Below the pieces are notes generated by a model. The model was not told the DNA's origin. It was given only the letters and a program-made list of their open reading frames with translations, and ran no database searches. Positions 7,906 through 15,973 of a DNA stretch of 64,000 nucleotides are shown here, piece by piece; positions within the stretch are counted from its first letter, which is position 1, and each line of letters begins with the position of its first letter. The DNA is taken from positions 124,001 to 188,000 of the forward strand of contig NZ_JAYWXI010000003.1 of NCBI RefSeq assembly GCF_036016955.1, in the 5' to 3' direction. This DNA comes from JAYWXI01 sp036016955. GTDB lineage: Bacteria > Bacteroidota > Bacteroidia > Flavobacteriales > Weeksellaceae. The translations under genes were made by a program, and so were the position numbers.

Positions 7906-9891
7906 TTATAGCAAAGTTTCGTCCACGAAATGCGGTAAGGTTACTTTGAGATTCGGTTCAACCTCCATTGCCCGTTTGATGGCAAAAATAGCTCCTTCGT
8001 TTCTTGCCCAGCTTCTTCGGGAAATTCCGTTGTTGACGTCCCAAAACAGCATGGATTTAAGTCTTCGGTCGGCTTCCTCCGTACCGTCGAGCAACAAGCC
8101 GAACCCGCCGTTGATAACCTCGCCCCAGCCAACGCCTCCGCCATTATGGATGGAAACCCACGTGGCGCCCCGGAAACTATCGCCTATCACGTTATGGATG
8201 GCCATATCTGCCGTGAACCGCGAGCCGTCGTAGATATTGGAAGTTTCCCGGTAAGGCGAATCCGTGCCGGAAACGTCGTGGTGATCCCGACCTAAAACTA
8301 CCGGACCGATTTCTCCCTTCCGAATTGCTTGGTTAAAGGCCTCGGCAATTTTCATTCGGCCTTCCGCATCTGCATACAGAATTCTCGCTTGACTTCCGAC
8401 CACCAAATTGTTTTCTTGAGCCCCTTTAATCCATTGGATGTTATCCGCCATCTGCTGGCGGATTTCTTCGGGAGCTTTTTGCATGATTTCGTTTAAAACC
8501 GCTGTGGCAAGATCGTCCGTCCGTTTTAAATCGTCGGGATTGCCGCTGGTGCAGACCCATCGGAACGGCCCGAAACCGTAATCGAAGCACATCGGCCCCA
8601 TAATGTCCTGAACGTAACTGGGGTATTTGAACTCCCGCCCTAAAGTCGGGTTTTCAGCCATTACATCGGCACCGGCACGACTGGCCTCCAATAAAAAAGC
8701 ATTTCCGTAATCAAAGAAATAAGTGCCTTTAGCTGTATGTTTGTTGATGGCTGCCGCATGTCTTCGAAGGCTCTCTTGCACTTTTTCTTTAAATAATTCC
8801 GGTGTTTCGGCCATCATTTTATTGGCTTCGTCAAACGAAAGACCTACCGGATAATACCCGCCAGCCCAAGGGTTATGAAGCGAAGTCTGATCCGATCCCA
8901 CGTCGATTTTCAAACCGACTTCATTGAATTTTTCCCATACTTCCACCACATTGCCGAGGTAAGCCAAAGAAACCGTTTCTTGGTTTTGTTGAGCCTTCTT
9001 TACTCTTTCCACCAAGGCGTCTAAGTCTTCGTGGATTTCGTCAATCCACTTTTGGTCGTGTCGAATTTTAGTGATTTTCGGGTTTACCTCCGCACAAACG
9101 GTAACGCATCCTGCGATATTTCCTGCTTTAGGCTGAGCACCCGACATTCCGCCCAACCCCGAAGTGACAAAAAGCCCTCCTTTCGGCGTTTTCTTGATTT
9201 TTCGGAAGGCATTGAGTACCGTGATGGTGGTCCCGTGGACAATCCCCTGAGGCCCAATATACATATAGCTGCCCGCCGTCATCTGCCCGTATTGGGAAAC
9301 CCCTAAAGCATTAAATTTTTCCCAATCATCAGGCTTGGAATAATTCGGAATGACCATCCCGTTGGTAACCACCACCCGAGGCGCCTCCTTGTGTGAAGGA
9401 AAAAGCCCCAGCGGATGCCCCGAATACATCACCAAAGTCTGCTCGTCCGTCATTTCGGAAAGGTATTGCATGGTAAGCAAATACTGCGCCCAGTTTTGGA
9501 AAACCGCGCCGTTGCCCCCGTAGGTAATCAACTCGTGGGGATGCTGCGCCACCGCATAATCCAAATTATTCTGAATCATCAGCATAATTGCTTTCGCCTG
9601 CTCGGATTTCCCGGGGTATTCGGAAATGGGACGCGCCTTCATTTCGTAATCCGGACGGAATCGGTACATGTAAATCCGTCCGTAGGTTTCCAGTTCCTGA
9701 GCGAATTCCGGTAAAAGTTCAGCGTGAAATTTCGGGTCAAAGTAACGCAGTGCATTGCGTAAAGCCAGCTTTTTTTCTTCTTCGGATAAAATGGCCTTGC
9801 GTTTCGGCGCATGGTTGATTTGAGGTTCGTACGGCTTAGGAGCCGGCAACACCGCCGGAATCCCTTGCCTGATCTGTTCTTGAAAAGTCAT
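7906..9891 (-). CDS. hutU: urocanate hydratase
   Basis: Converts urocanate to imidazolonepropionate in histidine degradation, using tightly bound NAD. The product from the ATG at 9891 (MTFQEQIRQG) is 661 residues. This matches the long form of the family found in Bacteroidota and eukaryotes rather than the ~555-residue proteobacterial form. Signatures include YSGHPLGLFPS, the glycine-rich GLGGMSGAQPKAGN and GRDHHDVSGTDSPYRE. An upstream in-frame ATG at 9990 would overlap a good promoter (9960-9990), so it is unlikely to be used. No hutH, hutI or hutG/ftcD lies in the window, so the rest of the pathway must be elsewhere. Confidence 0.96.
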   Translation of the reverse strand: MTFQEQIRQGIPAVLPAPKPYEPQINHAPKRKAILSEEEKKLALRNALRYFDPKFHAELLPEFAQELETYGRIYMYRFRPDYEMKARPISEYPGKSEQAKAIMLMIQNNLDYAVAQHPHELITYGGNGAVFQNWAQYLLTMQYLSEMTDEQTLVMYSGHPLGLFPSHKEAPRVVVTNGMVIPNYSKPDDWEKFNALGVSQYGQMTAGSYMYIGPQGIVHGTTITVLNAFRKIKKTPKGGLFVTSGLGGMSGAQPKAGNIAGCVTVCAEVNPKITKIRHDQKWIDEIHEDLDALVERVKKAQQNQETVSLAYLGNVVEVWEKFNEVGLKIDVGSDQTSLHNPWAGGYYPVGLSFDEANKMMAETPELFKEKVQESLRRHAAAINKHTAKGTYFFDYGNAFLLEASRAGADVMAENPTLGREFKYPSYVQDIMGPMCFDYGFGPFRWVCTSGNPDDLKRTDDLATAVLNEIMQKAPEEIRQQMADNIQWIKGAQENNLVVGSQARILYADAEGRMKIAEAFNQAIRKGEIGPVVLGRDHHDVSGTDSPYRETSNIYDGSRFTADMAIHNVIGDSFRGATWVSIHNGGGVGWGEVINGGFGLLLDGTEEADRRLKSMLFWDVNNGISRRSWARNEGAIFAIKRAMEVEPNLKVTLPHFVDETLL

Positions 9892-9959
9892 TTTTAATGA
9901 ATTCAATAATTTTTTAGAGTGGGTTAATAGAATTTTAAAATCCAATCGTTTTCGGGTCT

Positions 9960-9990
9960 TAAAGATATTGAATAAAAAAATAGTCTCCAA
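9960..9990 (-). promoter_or_regulatory. flavobacterial -33/-7 promoter for hutU
   Basis: On the minus strand, TTG is followed after exactly 20 bases by TATCTTTA, one mismatch from TAnnTTTG. The published flavobacterial spacing is 17-23. It lies about 70 bases upstream of the chosen hutU start. Confidence 0.55.
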
Positions 9991-10101
9991 AAAAACACCG
10001 AGACCTCACAAAAAGAACCTTTTAAGTAAGAAATTTACCCTTCCGACTCTATTGAATTCGATCAAAATAAACCCTTTTTCCGCTGAAAACGTCGCTTGGT
10101 T

Positions 10102-10446
10102 TTATTTAAATCGTTCTTTCAATTTTCTTTCGGTGAGGTAAAAAATACTTCCGCACAGTGCAATCAGCAAACCCAAAGCAACGGCGAGGCAAATGATTTC
10201 ATGGCCTTCCGTATAGGCTCCAACCAACGAAGTCGAAGTATAAGCTAATCCCGACCAGGTCGTAACCTTTCCGGCATAGCGTTGGGCAAAACGCCAACGT
10301 TCCAGGTCCTTCATAGCGCTTTTACTTCGATAGCCGTACAGCGAATTAATTTTTTTGGGCGGAAACTTCAACAATAACAGCCCCGAAACCATAAAAATGG
10401 GGCCGACTAAAACAGGCAGGAGAAAAAGAGGATTTTCAAAATTCAT
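10102..10446 (-). CDS. SdpI family membrane protein
   Basis: A 114-residue integral membrane protein with three hydrophobic segments (about residues 7-25, 62-80 and 84-103). The conserved SdpI/YhfL motif reads INSLYGYRSKSAMKDLERW. In Bacillus, SdpI confers immunity to the SdpC toxin, but most family members have no known toxin partner and none is visible here. It is the last gene of a minus-strand run of small membrane-protein genes downstream of dnaE, 36 bases after the frameshifted gene. Family call is firm; physiological role is unknown. Confidence 0.85.
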   Translation of the reverse strand: MNFENPLFLLPVLVGPIFMVSGLLLLKFPPKKINSLYGYRSKSAMKDLERWRFAQRYAGKVTTWSGLAYTSTSLVGAYTEGHEIICLAVALGLLIALCGSIFYLTERKLKERFK

Positions 10447-10482
10447 GTTTAGGATTAAGCGATTTTCGCAGTAGATTCTTAA

Positions 10483-10760
10483 CTAATTTTGTGGGCTTAT
10501 ATAAGTGTTAAAATCGTTTTGTTTATCTTTTTGTTCCGGACTTAAATCTTCGTATTTGGTATCCGACATCCCTTGAGGAGAAGTAAATTGCCATTTCCAA
10601 GTGGGTTTGGATTTGATGAAAAACTCCTGTCTCCGAATTCGTCATGAACATAAACCCTGCAAAATAATCGACCAACGGTTAAAAATAAACCGATAAATAA
10701 AGCCGTGAATAATAACTTTTTGGGGATTCTTTTGTAGAGATTGTTTTTTGAAATATTCAT
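10483..10760 (-). pseudogene. small membrane-anchored protein gene with a -1 frameshift
   Basis: The frame starting at 10760 encodes MNISKNNLYKRIPKK, a transmembrane helix (LLFTALFIGLFLTVG) and HDEFGDRSF, then runs into an unlikely tail ending at 10542. Coding character resumes in the -1 frame with IKSKPTWKWQFTSPQGM, SDTKYEDLSPEQKDKQNDF and NTYISPQN, stopping at 10483. The switch is at a run of five A (T on the coding strand) at 10619-10623; one extra T would give a continuous 92-residue protein. It sits 27 bases after the DUF423 stop and 36 before SdpI, as expected for an operon member. It could be a true frameshift mutation, a homopolymer sequencing error, or slippage. No function is recognised. 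Confidence 0.6.
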
Positions 10761-10787
10761 TTCGGACCAATTTAATATTCGCAATCC

Positions 10788-11174
10788 TCAGAACTTCGCT
10801 TTGAGGAAGTAAATCGCCAGCAGAGTCCAGGAACCAATCATCAAAAGCCCGCCCAAAGGTGTTACCGGCCCCAAAAACCTCAGGTTAACCCCCCAATAGT
10901 CCTGAAAAGAAAGGAAATAAATACTGAAAGAAAATAAAAACGTGCCTAAAATCATTAACCAAGCCACCGCTTTTTCCGTTCCGGTTTCAAATTTTAGAAT
11001 CCACCCCACCAAAAGTAGAAAAAAAGCCGCGTACATCTGATAACGTACACCGGTTTCAAAGCTTTCCAAACGCTCTACCGAAAGAATTTTTTTGAAAGCA
11101 TGCGCTCCAAACGCTCCTAAAATAACCGAAAGCAATCCGTAAGCCGCTCCCGCAAATAAAGTGATGGTTTTCAT
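10788..11174 (-). CDS. DUF423 family membrane protein
   Basis: A 128-residue inner-membrane protein with four predicted helices. The family signature is the N-terminal AAYGLLSVILGAFGAHAF and the C-terminal TPLGGLLMIGSWTLLAIY. It belongs to the YgdD/TMEM256 (DUF423) family, which has no defined biochemical role. It begins 35 bases after the dnaE stop on the same strand and is probably cotranscribed with dnaE and the following small membrane genes. Confidence 0.88.
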   Translation of the reverse strand: MKTITLFAGAAYGLLSVILGAFGAHAFKKILSVERLESFETGVRYQMYAAFFLLLVGWILKFETGTEKAVAWLMILGTFLFSFSIYFLSFQDYWGVNLRFLGPVTPLGGLLMIGSWTLLAIYFLKAKF

Positions 11175-11209
11175 AAATTAATTTTTTAAATATTTAAAAA
11201 AGGTCTTTT

Positions 11210-14200
11210 TTAGTTTAAGAAAATACGGTACTGATTTTCAACCATAAAGAGTTCGATGAGATGATGATTCAGTCGCACTTGGCTCCGCATGGAATGCAGT
11301 TCGATATGACTGTTGTCCTCCGGATTTCGGATGTAAAACTGCAGCTTCTGCTCCCCTTCGTTCTCCTTGAGTATCGTTCTGAAAAAATCCAAGTCTTCCT
11401 TCCGTAAATCTTCCAAATCCATCACGACCGTCATGCTCTTGGCAAATTTTTCAAGAGCTTCTTTTAGTTCAATCACGTCATTAACATTCACAAACACCCG
11501 TCCGTCCTTGGCAATGGAAAATTTAATCTTCAAAATGACAAAACGCTGAACATCCAGTTTATCCCGAAGCCGCAGATAATCCCGATCGCCGAGACGGAAA
11601 GAATAACTGCCGCTATAGTCCTCCAAAGTAACAAAAGCCACTTTTTCTCCGCTGTTGCGCCCGTCCCGAACCGAATATTCGGTAATCAGCCCCGCCACCA
11701 TGTATTCTTTGGCATTGGCATTGTATTTCTGTTTTTCCTTGTAGTCCTTGATTTCCTCGAAAAGACGGATTTGTTCGGGACCGTAGTTTTTATCCCGAAA
11801 AGCATCGATTTCATCCAAATTCAAGAAATTGAAACCGCCTTTGGCTTCTACGTTTTTCACGGGTTCTTCCTCGATGAATTCGCCGTCTTCGTCCATTTCC
11901 AAGTCTAAAACCCCCTCCGTTAGATCGTCCTCCTCGTCCAAGGGAACTACTGGAGATTCCACGGGGATTTCGTCTTCTTGTTTTCCTTCCAAAATGGCCT
12001 TTCGGGATAAAATTCCCTGAATGAACTGGTATTGGTACTTGAACTCGTCCAAAGGATGAGCCGAAAGATAGAACCCGATGATTTCTTTTTCTTTATTGAG
12101 CTTATGCATGTTAGGCCATTCCGGAGCGGCGTTCATCTTGGGTTGTTCCACCTGAACTTCTTCGGCAAAATCGGCAAATAAGGAATTTTCAACCTCGTTT
12201 TTGTTCTCCTGAAAACTTTGACCATAGCGTAAAAGTCTTTCGATATTGGTTTTTCCGGAGGCATCCATATCGAAATATTGTGCCCGGTGAAAAGTGTCGA
12301 TTTCGTCAAATGCCCCGGCCACCACCAAACTTTCCACTACCCGCTTGTTAATCTGTCCCGCAGGAATTCGCTCGAAAAACTCGTAAACATTGGAAAAACG
12401 ACCTTGCTTGCGAGCGGCCACAATCGCCTCGCTGGGGCCTTCTCCAATGCCCTTTATCGCCCCCAAACCGAAACGAATCTGGCCTTTATCGTTCACGGCA
12501 AATTCGTACTGGCTTTCATTGACATCAGGTCCCAAAACATCCACCCCCATCGCCTTGCAGTCTTCCATGAATAGGGTAATTTGTTTGGTGTTGTTCAAGT
12601 TGTGGGTCATGACGCTGGCCATGTATTCCGCAGGATAGTTGGCTTTCAAATACGCCGTATGGTAAGCAATCAGAGCATAACACGTGGAATGGGATTTATT
12701 AAAAGCGTATTCGGCAAAAGCCTCCCAGTCCTTCCATATTTTGTTGAGTTTTTCTTCATTGAGGTTGTTTTTTTTGCCGCCTTCGATGAACTTCGGATAC
12801 ATCTTGTCCAAAACGTCTTTCTGCTTTTTTCCCATCGCTTTTCTCAGCGTATCGGCTTCCCCTTTCGTAAAATTAGCCAGCTTTTGGGATAAAAGCATCA
12901 CTTGTTCCTGATAAACGGTAATCCCGTAAGTTTCGGAAAGGTATTCTTCGTTTTCGGGCAAGTCGTAGACAATTTCTTCCACGCCATGCTTACGGTTGAT
13001 GAAGTTCGGGATGTATTTAATCGGTCCGGGGCGGTACAAGGCGTTCATCGCAATAAGGTCGGCAAAAACCGTGGGCTTTAGTTCGCGCATGTATTTTTGC
13101 ATTCCGGGGCTTTCGTACTGGAAAATCCCTACGGTGCGCCCTTCCTGAAACAGCTGGTAGGTTTTCTCGTCATCCAAAGGAATGTCGTCGGTAATGATGT
13201 CGATGCCATGGTTAGCCTTAACCAATTTGACAGCATCCTTAATGATAGTAAGAGTCCGAAGCCCCAAAAAGTCCATTTTGAGCAGTCCTGCACTCTCCGC
13301 CACGGAGTTGTCGAATTGCGAAACGATAATATCCGCATCCTTTGCCGCAATGGTAATGGGGACCAAGTTAGAGATGTCTTCCGGTGTAATAATTACCCCG
13401 CAGGCATGGATTCCCGTGTTTCGGATGGCTCCTTCCATTTTTTGTGCCGAAGCCAAAACCCCGTGACGGGCGTCGTTTTTATCTTCGAGAATCAGTTTCA
13501 TCTCGTCTACAAGCACTTTGTCTTCCGGTGCGAGTTTATCGTATTTGGAGAAAGCCTTGGCGATATTCATTCCCGGAGTGGCCGGAACCAATTTGGCAAT
13601 ATTGTTGGTGTCGGGAATGGGGACGTCCAAAACCCTTCCCGCGTCTTTAATTGCCGATTTTCCTCCAAGAACCGAATAAGTGATAATCTGAGCCACATTG
13701 GTTTTTCCGTATTTTTCCACCACCCATTTGATGACTCTGTCCCGGCCTTCGTCGTCAAAATCGATATCAATATCGGGCATGGATATCCGTTCAGGATTAA
13801 GAAACCTCTCAAAAAGCAAATCGTACTTGATGGGATCCACATTGGTAATCCCGATGCAATAAGCTACCGCAGAGCCCGCCGCAGAACCCCGCCCCGGCCC
13901 TACTGAAACCCCCATTTTACGGGCTTCGTTGCAAAAGTCTTGCACGATGAGAAAGTACCCCGGATACCCCGTGTTGGCAATCACCTCCAATTCAAAGTCT
14001 AAACGTTCGGCAATTTCCGGGGTAATTTCATCGTATTTGGCTTTGGCTCCTTCGTAGGTTAAATGCCTCAGGTAGGCGTTTTCTCCCCTTTTTCCCCCGT
14101 CTTGCAAATCTTCCGCACTTTGAAACTCCTCAGGGATGTCAAATTTTGGCAACAGAACGTCCCTCTTGAGGGTGTAAGGCTCGAATTTGGCCAAAAAGGA

Positions 14201-15844
14201 TTCGTAGCTTTCAAAAGCGTCGGGGTAATGACGGAAACAGTGCTTTAGTTCCGCTTCGTCCTTAATGTAATATTCTTTGGTCGGAAGCCCACGGCGTTTT
14301 CCAAAGCCTTTCCCTACGGGAGTAGAAAGTTTTTCGCCATCCTTAATGCAATACAAAATGTCCTGAATGTTCGCGTCCGATTTTTCGGTGTAAAACGTTT
14401 CGTTTTGGGCTAAAATTTTAACTTCGTATTTATCCGCAAACCCCAATAAAACTTCGTTAACGTAGTCCTCTTCATCCACGTTGTGATTTTGGATTTGAAC
14501 GTAAAAATCGTCGCCAAAGGTGTCCTTCCACCAGCGGAACAGTTCTTCTCCTTTTTGCTCCCCCAGCTCCAATATGGTGTTGGGAATATCTCCGTAAGTC
14601 CCTGATGTTAAAGCGATCACATCCTCTTTGTATTCGGCAATCATCGCTCTGGAAATCCGTGGGACTCCGAAATAAAAACCGTTGACATACCCCAAACTCG
14701 ATAGTTTGGCCAAATTTTTATACCCGTTGAAGTTCTTGGCCAAAAGAACGACGTTGGTTCGGCGGTCGGGATCGTCTTTGGTGAATTGCTTCTGTTCCGG
14801 ACGATCGGAAATGTAAAACTCACAACCCAAAACCGGAATTAAAAGCGGGGCGGGTTCCGGCTCGGAAAAAGGCTCGCCCTTGTCTTCGGCTTCCTTTTTT
14901 TTCAAAAGGTAGTTTTCTTTTTCTTTTTTTAGCCCAGAATTGGCTTTTTCGACTTCGGATACAAATTTGAACGCTCCCATCATATTGCCCAAATCCACCA
15001 TTCCCACCGCCGGAAAATTATTCTTTAAAGCTTTTTTTACCAAATCGGACAAAGAGGAAGAGGCTTGCAGGGAGGAATAAATACTGTGATTGTGAAAGTT
15101 AAAATATTTTCCCAAATCCACTTCGGCCACTTCGCCGAAATCCACTTTCTTTTTCTTTTTGGAGGCTTCCACTTGGCGGCGGATTACGATTCCAAACGGA
15201 CGAATCGGATTCGGATGACGTTCTCGGAACGCTTGGATCATTGCCGAATCAACCCCTAAATCCGACGCTTCGATAACCCCAATCCTGAGCATTTCGAAAA
15301 ACACCTGAGCCGTGGCGTTAACGTCTGCTGCCGCATTGTGAGCTTCATCGAATTTATGCCCATAAAGTTTCTCGTAAATTTCTTCCAATTTGGGGGACTT
15401 GTAGCGACCGGCTTTTCCGCCCGGAAGCTGACAAAAATCGGTGCCAAAAAGCATCGTGTCGGCTTTAGGAAGTTCCTGAAGTTGGTTTTCGATGCCTTTT
15501 CTGTGGAACTCCGCACCGATGATTTTGTAATCGAATTCCACGTTTTGGCCAACCCCGAATTTTGCTTTTTGAAGCGCTTGGTTGAACTCCGCCAAAACTT
15601 CGGCCAAATCACGCCCTTCTTCATGAGCAAGCTTGGTAGTGATCCCGTGAATCCGAGAGGCGTTGAAGGGAATGTCGTACCCCTCTGGTTTTATGATATA
15701 GTCTTGATTTTCCACCAAATCTCCATTCTCGTCATGCAGTTGCCATGCAATCTGAACCATTCTCGGCCAGTTGTCGCTGTCGGTGATCGGGGCGTTGAAA
15801 TTATTAGGTAATCCGGTGGTTTCCGTATCAAAAACTAAATACAT
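11210..15844 (-). CDS. dnaE: DNA polymerase III alpha subunit with fused N-terminal exonuclease
   Basis: The replicative polymerase, 1544 residues, far longer than the ~1160 of E. coli. Residues 1-190 form a DEDDh 3'-5' exonuclease: FDTETTG, GQNVEFDYKIIGAEF and AHNAAADVNATAQVF. A PHP domain starts near 247 (FHNHSIYS) but has lost metal ligands: DLG for DHG, SGT for SGC, NETFY for NDxHY. The polymerase core shows GPGRGSAAGS, the catalytic aspartates in MPDIDIDFDDEGRDR, and KMDFLGLRTL. A candidate clamp-binding motif is VENSLFADF near 1230, followed by an acidic insert and a C-terminal OB fold. Proofreading is therefore probably in cis. It heads a run of small membrane-protein genes. Confidence 0.97.
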   Translation of the reverse strand: MYLVFDTETTGLPNNFNAPITDSDNWPRMVQIAWQLHDENGDLVENQDYIIKPEGYDIPFNASRIHGITTKLAHEEGRDLAEVLAEFNQALQKAKFGVGQNVEFDYKIIGAEFHRKGIENQLQELPKADTMLFGTDFCQLPGGKAGRYKSPKLEEIYEKLYGHKFDEAHNAAADVNATAQVFFEMLRIGVIEASDLGVDSAMIQAFRERHPNPIRPFGIVIRRQVEASKKKKKVDFGEVAEVDLGKYFNFHNHSIYSSLQASSSLSDLVKKALKNNFPAVGMVDLGNMMGAFKFVSEVEKANSGLKKEKENYLLKKKEAEDKGEPFSEPEPAPLLIPVLGCEFYISDRPEQKQFTKDDPDRRTNVVLLAKNFNGYKNLAKLSSLGYVNGFYFGVPRISRAMIAEYKEDVIALTSGTYGDIPNTILELGEQKGEELFRWWKDTFGDDFYVQIQNHNVDEEDYVNEVLLGFADKYEVKILAQNETFYTEKSDANIQDILYCIKDGEKLSTPVGKGFGKRRGLPTKEYYIKDEAELKHCFRHYPDAFESYESFLAKFEPYTLKRDVLLPKFDIPEEFQSAEDLQDGGKRGENAYLRHLTYEGAKAKYDEITPEIAERLDFELEVIANTGYPGYFLIVQDFCNEARKMGVSVGPGRGSAAGSAVAYCIGITNVDPIKYDLLFERFLNPERISMPDIDIDFDDEGRDRVIKWVVEKYGKTNVAQIITYSVLGGKSAIKDAGRVLDVPIPDTNNIAKLVPATPGMNIAKAFSKYDKLAPEDKVLVDEMKLILEDKNDARHGVLASAQKMEGAIRNTGIHACGVIITPEDISNLVPITIAAKDADIIVSQFDNSVAESAGLLKMDFLGLRTLTIIKDAVKLVKANHGIDIITDDIPLDDEKTYQLFQEGRTVGIFQYESPGMQKYMRELKPTVFADLIAMNALYRPGPIKYIPNFINRKHGVEEIVYDLPENEEYLSETYGITVYQEQVMLLSQKLANFTKGEADTLRKAMGKKQKDVLDKMYPKFIEGGKKNNLNEEKLNKIWKDWEAFAEYAFNKSHSTCYALIAYHTAYLKANYPAEYMASVMTHNLNNTKQITLFMEDCKAMGVDVLGPDVNESQYEFAVNDKGQIRFGLGAIKGIGEGPSEAIVAARKQGRFSNVYEFFERIPAGQINKRVVESLVVAGAFDEIDTFHRAQYFDMDASGKTNIERLLRYGQSFQENKNEVENSLFADFAEEVQVEQPKMNAAPEWPNMHKLNKEKEIIGFYLSAHPLDEFKYQYQFIQGILSRKAILEGKQEDEIPVESPVVPLDEEDDLTEGVLDLEMDEDGEFIEEEPVKNVEAKGGFNFLNLDEIDAFRDKNYGPEQIRLFEEIKDYKEKQKYNANAKEYMVAGLITEYSVRDGRNSGEKVAFVTLEDYSGSYSFRLGDRDYLRLRDKLDVQRFVILKIKFSIAKDGRVFVNVNDVIELKEALEKFAKSMTVVMDLEDLRKEDLDFFRTILKENEGEQKLQFYIRNPEDNSHIELHSMRSQVRLNHHLIELFMVENQYRIFLN

Positions 15845-15951
15845 AGAGGGTAATATTTTCGGTAAAAATAGAGTAATTTTTTTTAAGAAAAAAGTCGGTT
15901 TGCCTTTGGTTTTTCAAAGGGTTTGATAGAAAGCACCTTGCGAAAAGTTAA

Positions 15952-15959
15952 TATATTTG
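15952..15959 (+). promoter_or_regulatory. -7 promoter element for the S8 protease gene
   Basis: TATATTTG fits TAnnTTTG and ends 15 bases upstream of the chosen ATG at 15974. No TTG lies within 17-23 bases. Confidence 0.4.
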
Positions 15960-15973
15960 CAAAAATTTTCCGA

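Noticed and set aside
10102..10446. SdpI as immunity protein of a toxin-immunity (bacteriocin) system
   Set aside because: No SdpC-like toxin, processing gene or regulator is present. The neighbours are dnaE, DUF423 and hutU, and SdpI-family proteins are common without toxins.
15923..15973. Upstream start for the S8 protease giving 17 extra residues
   Set aside because: The longer form would place a charged extension before the signal peptide, and a -7 promoter element lies within the extra segment.
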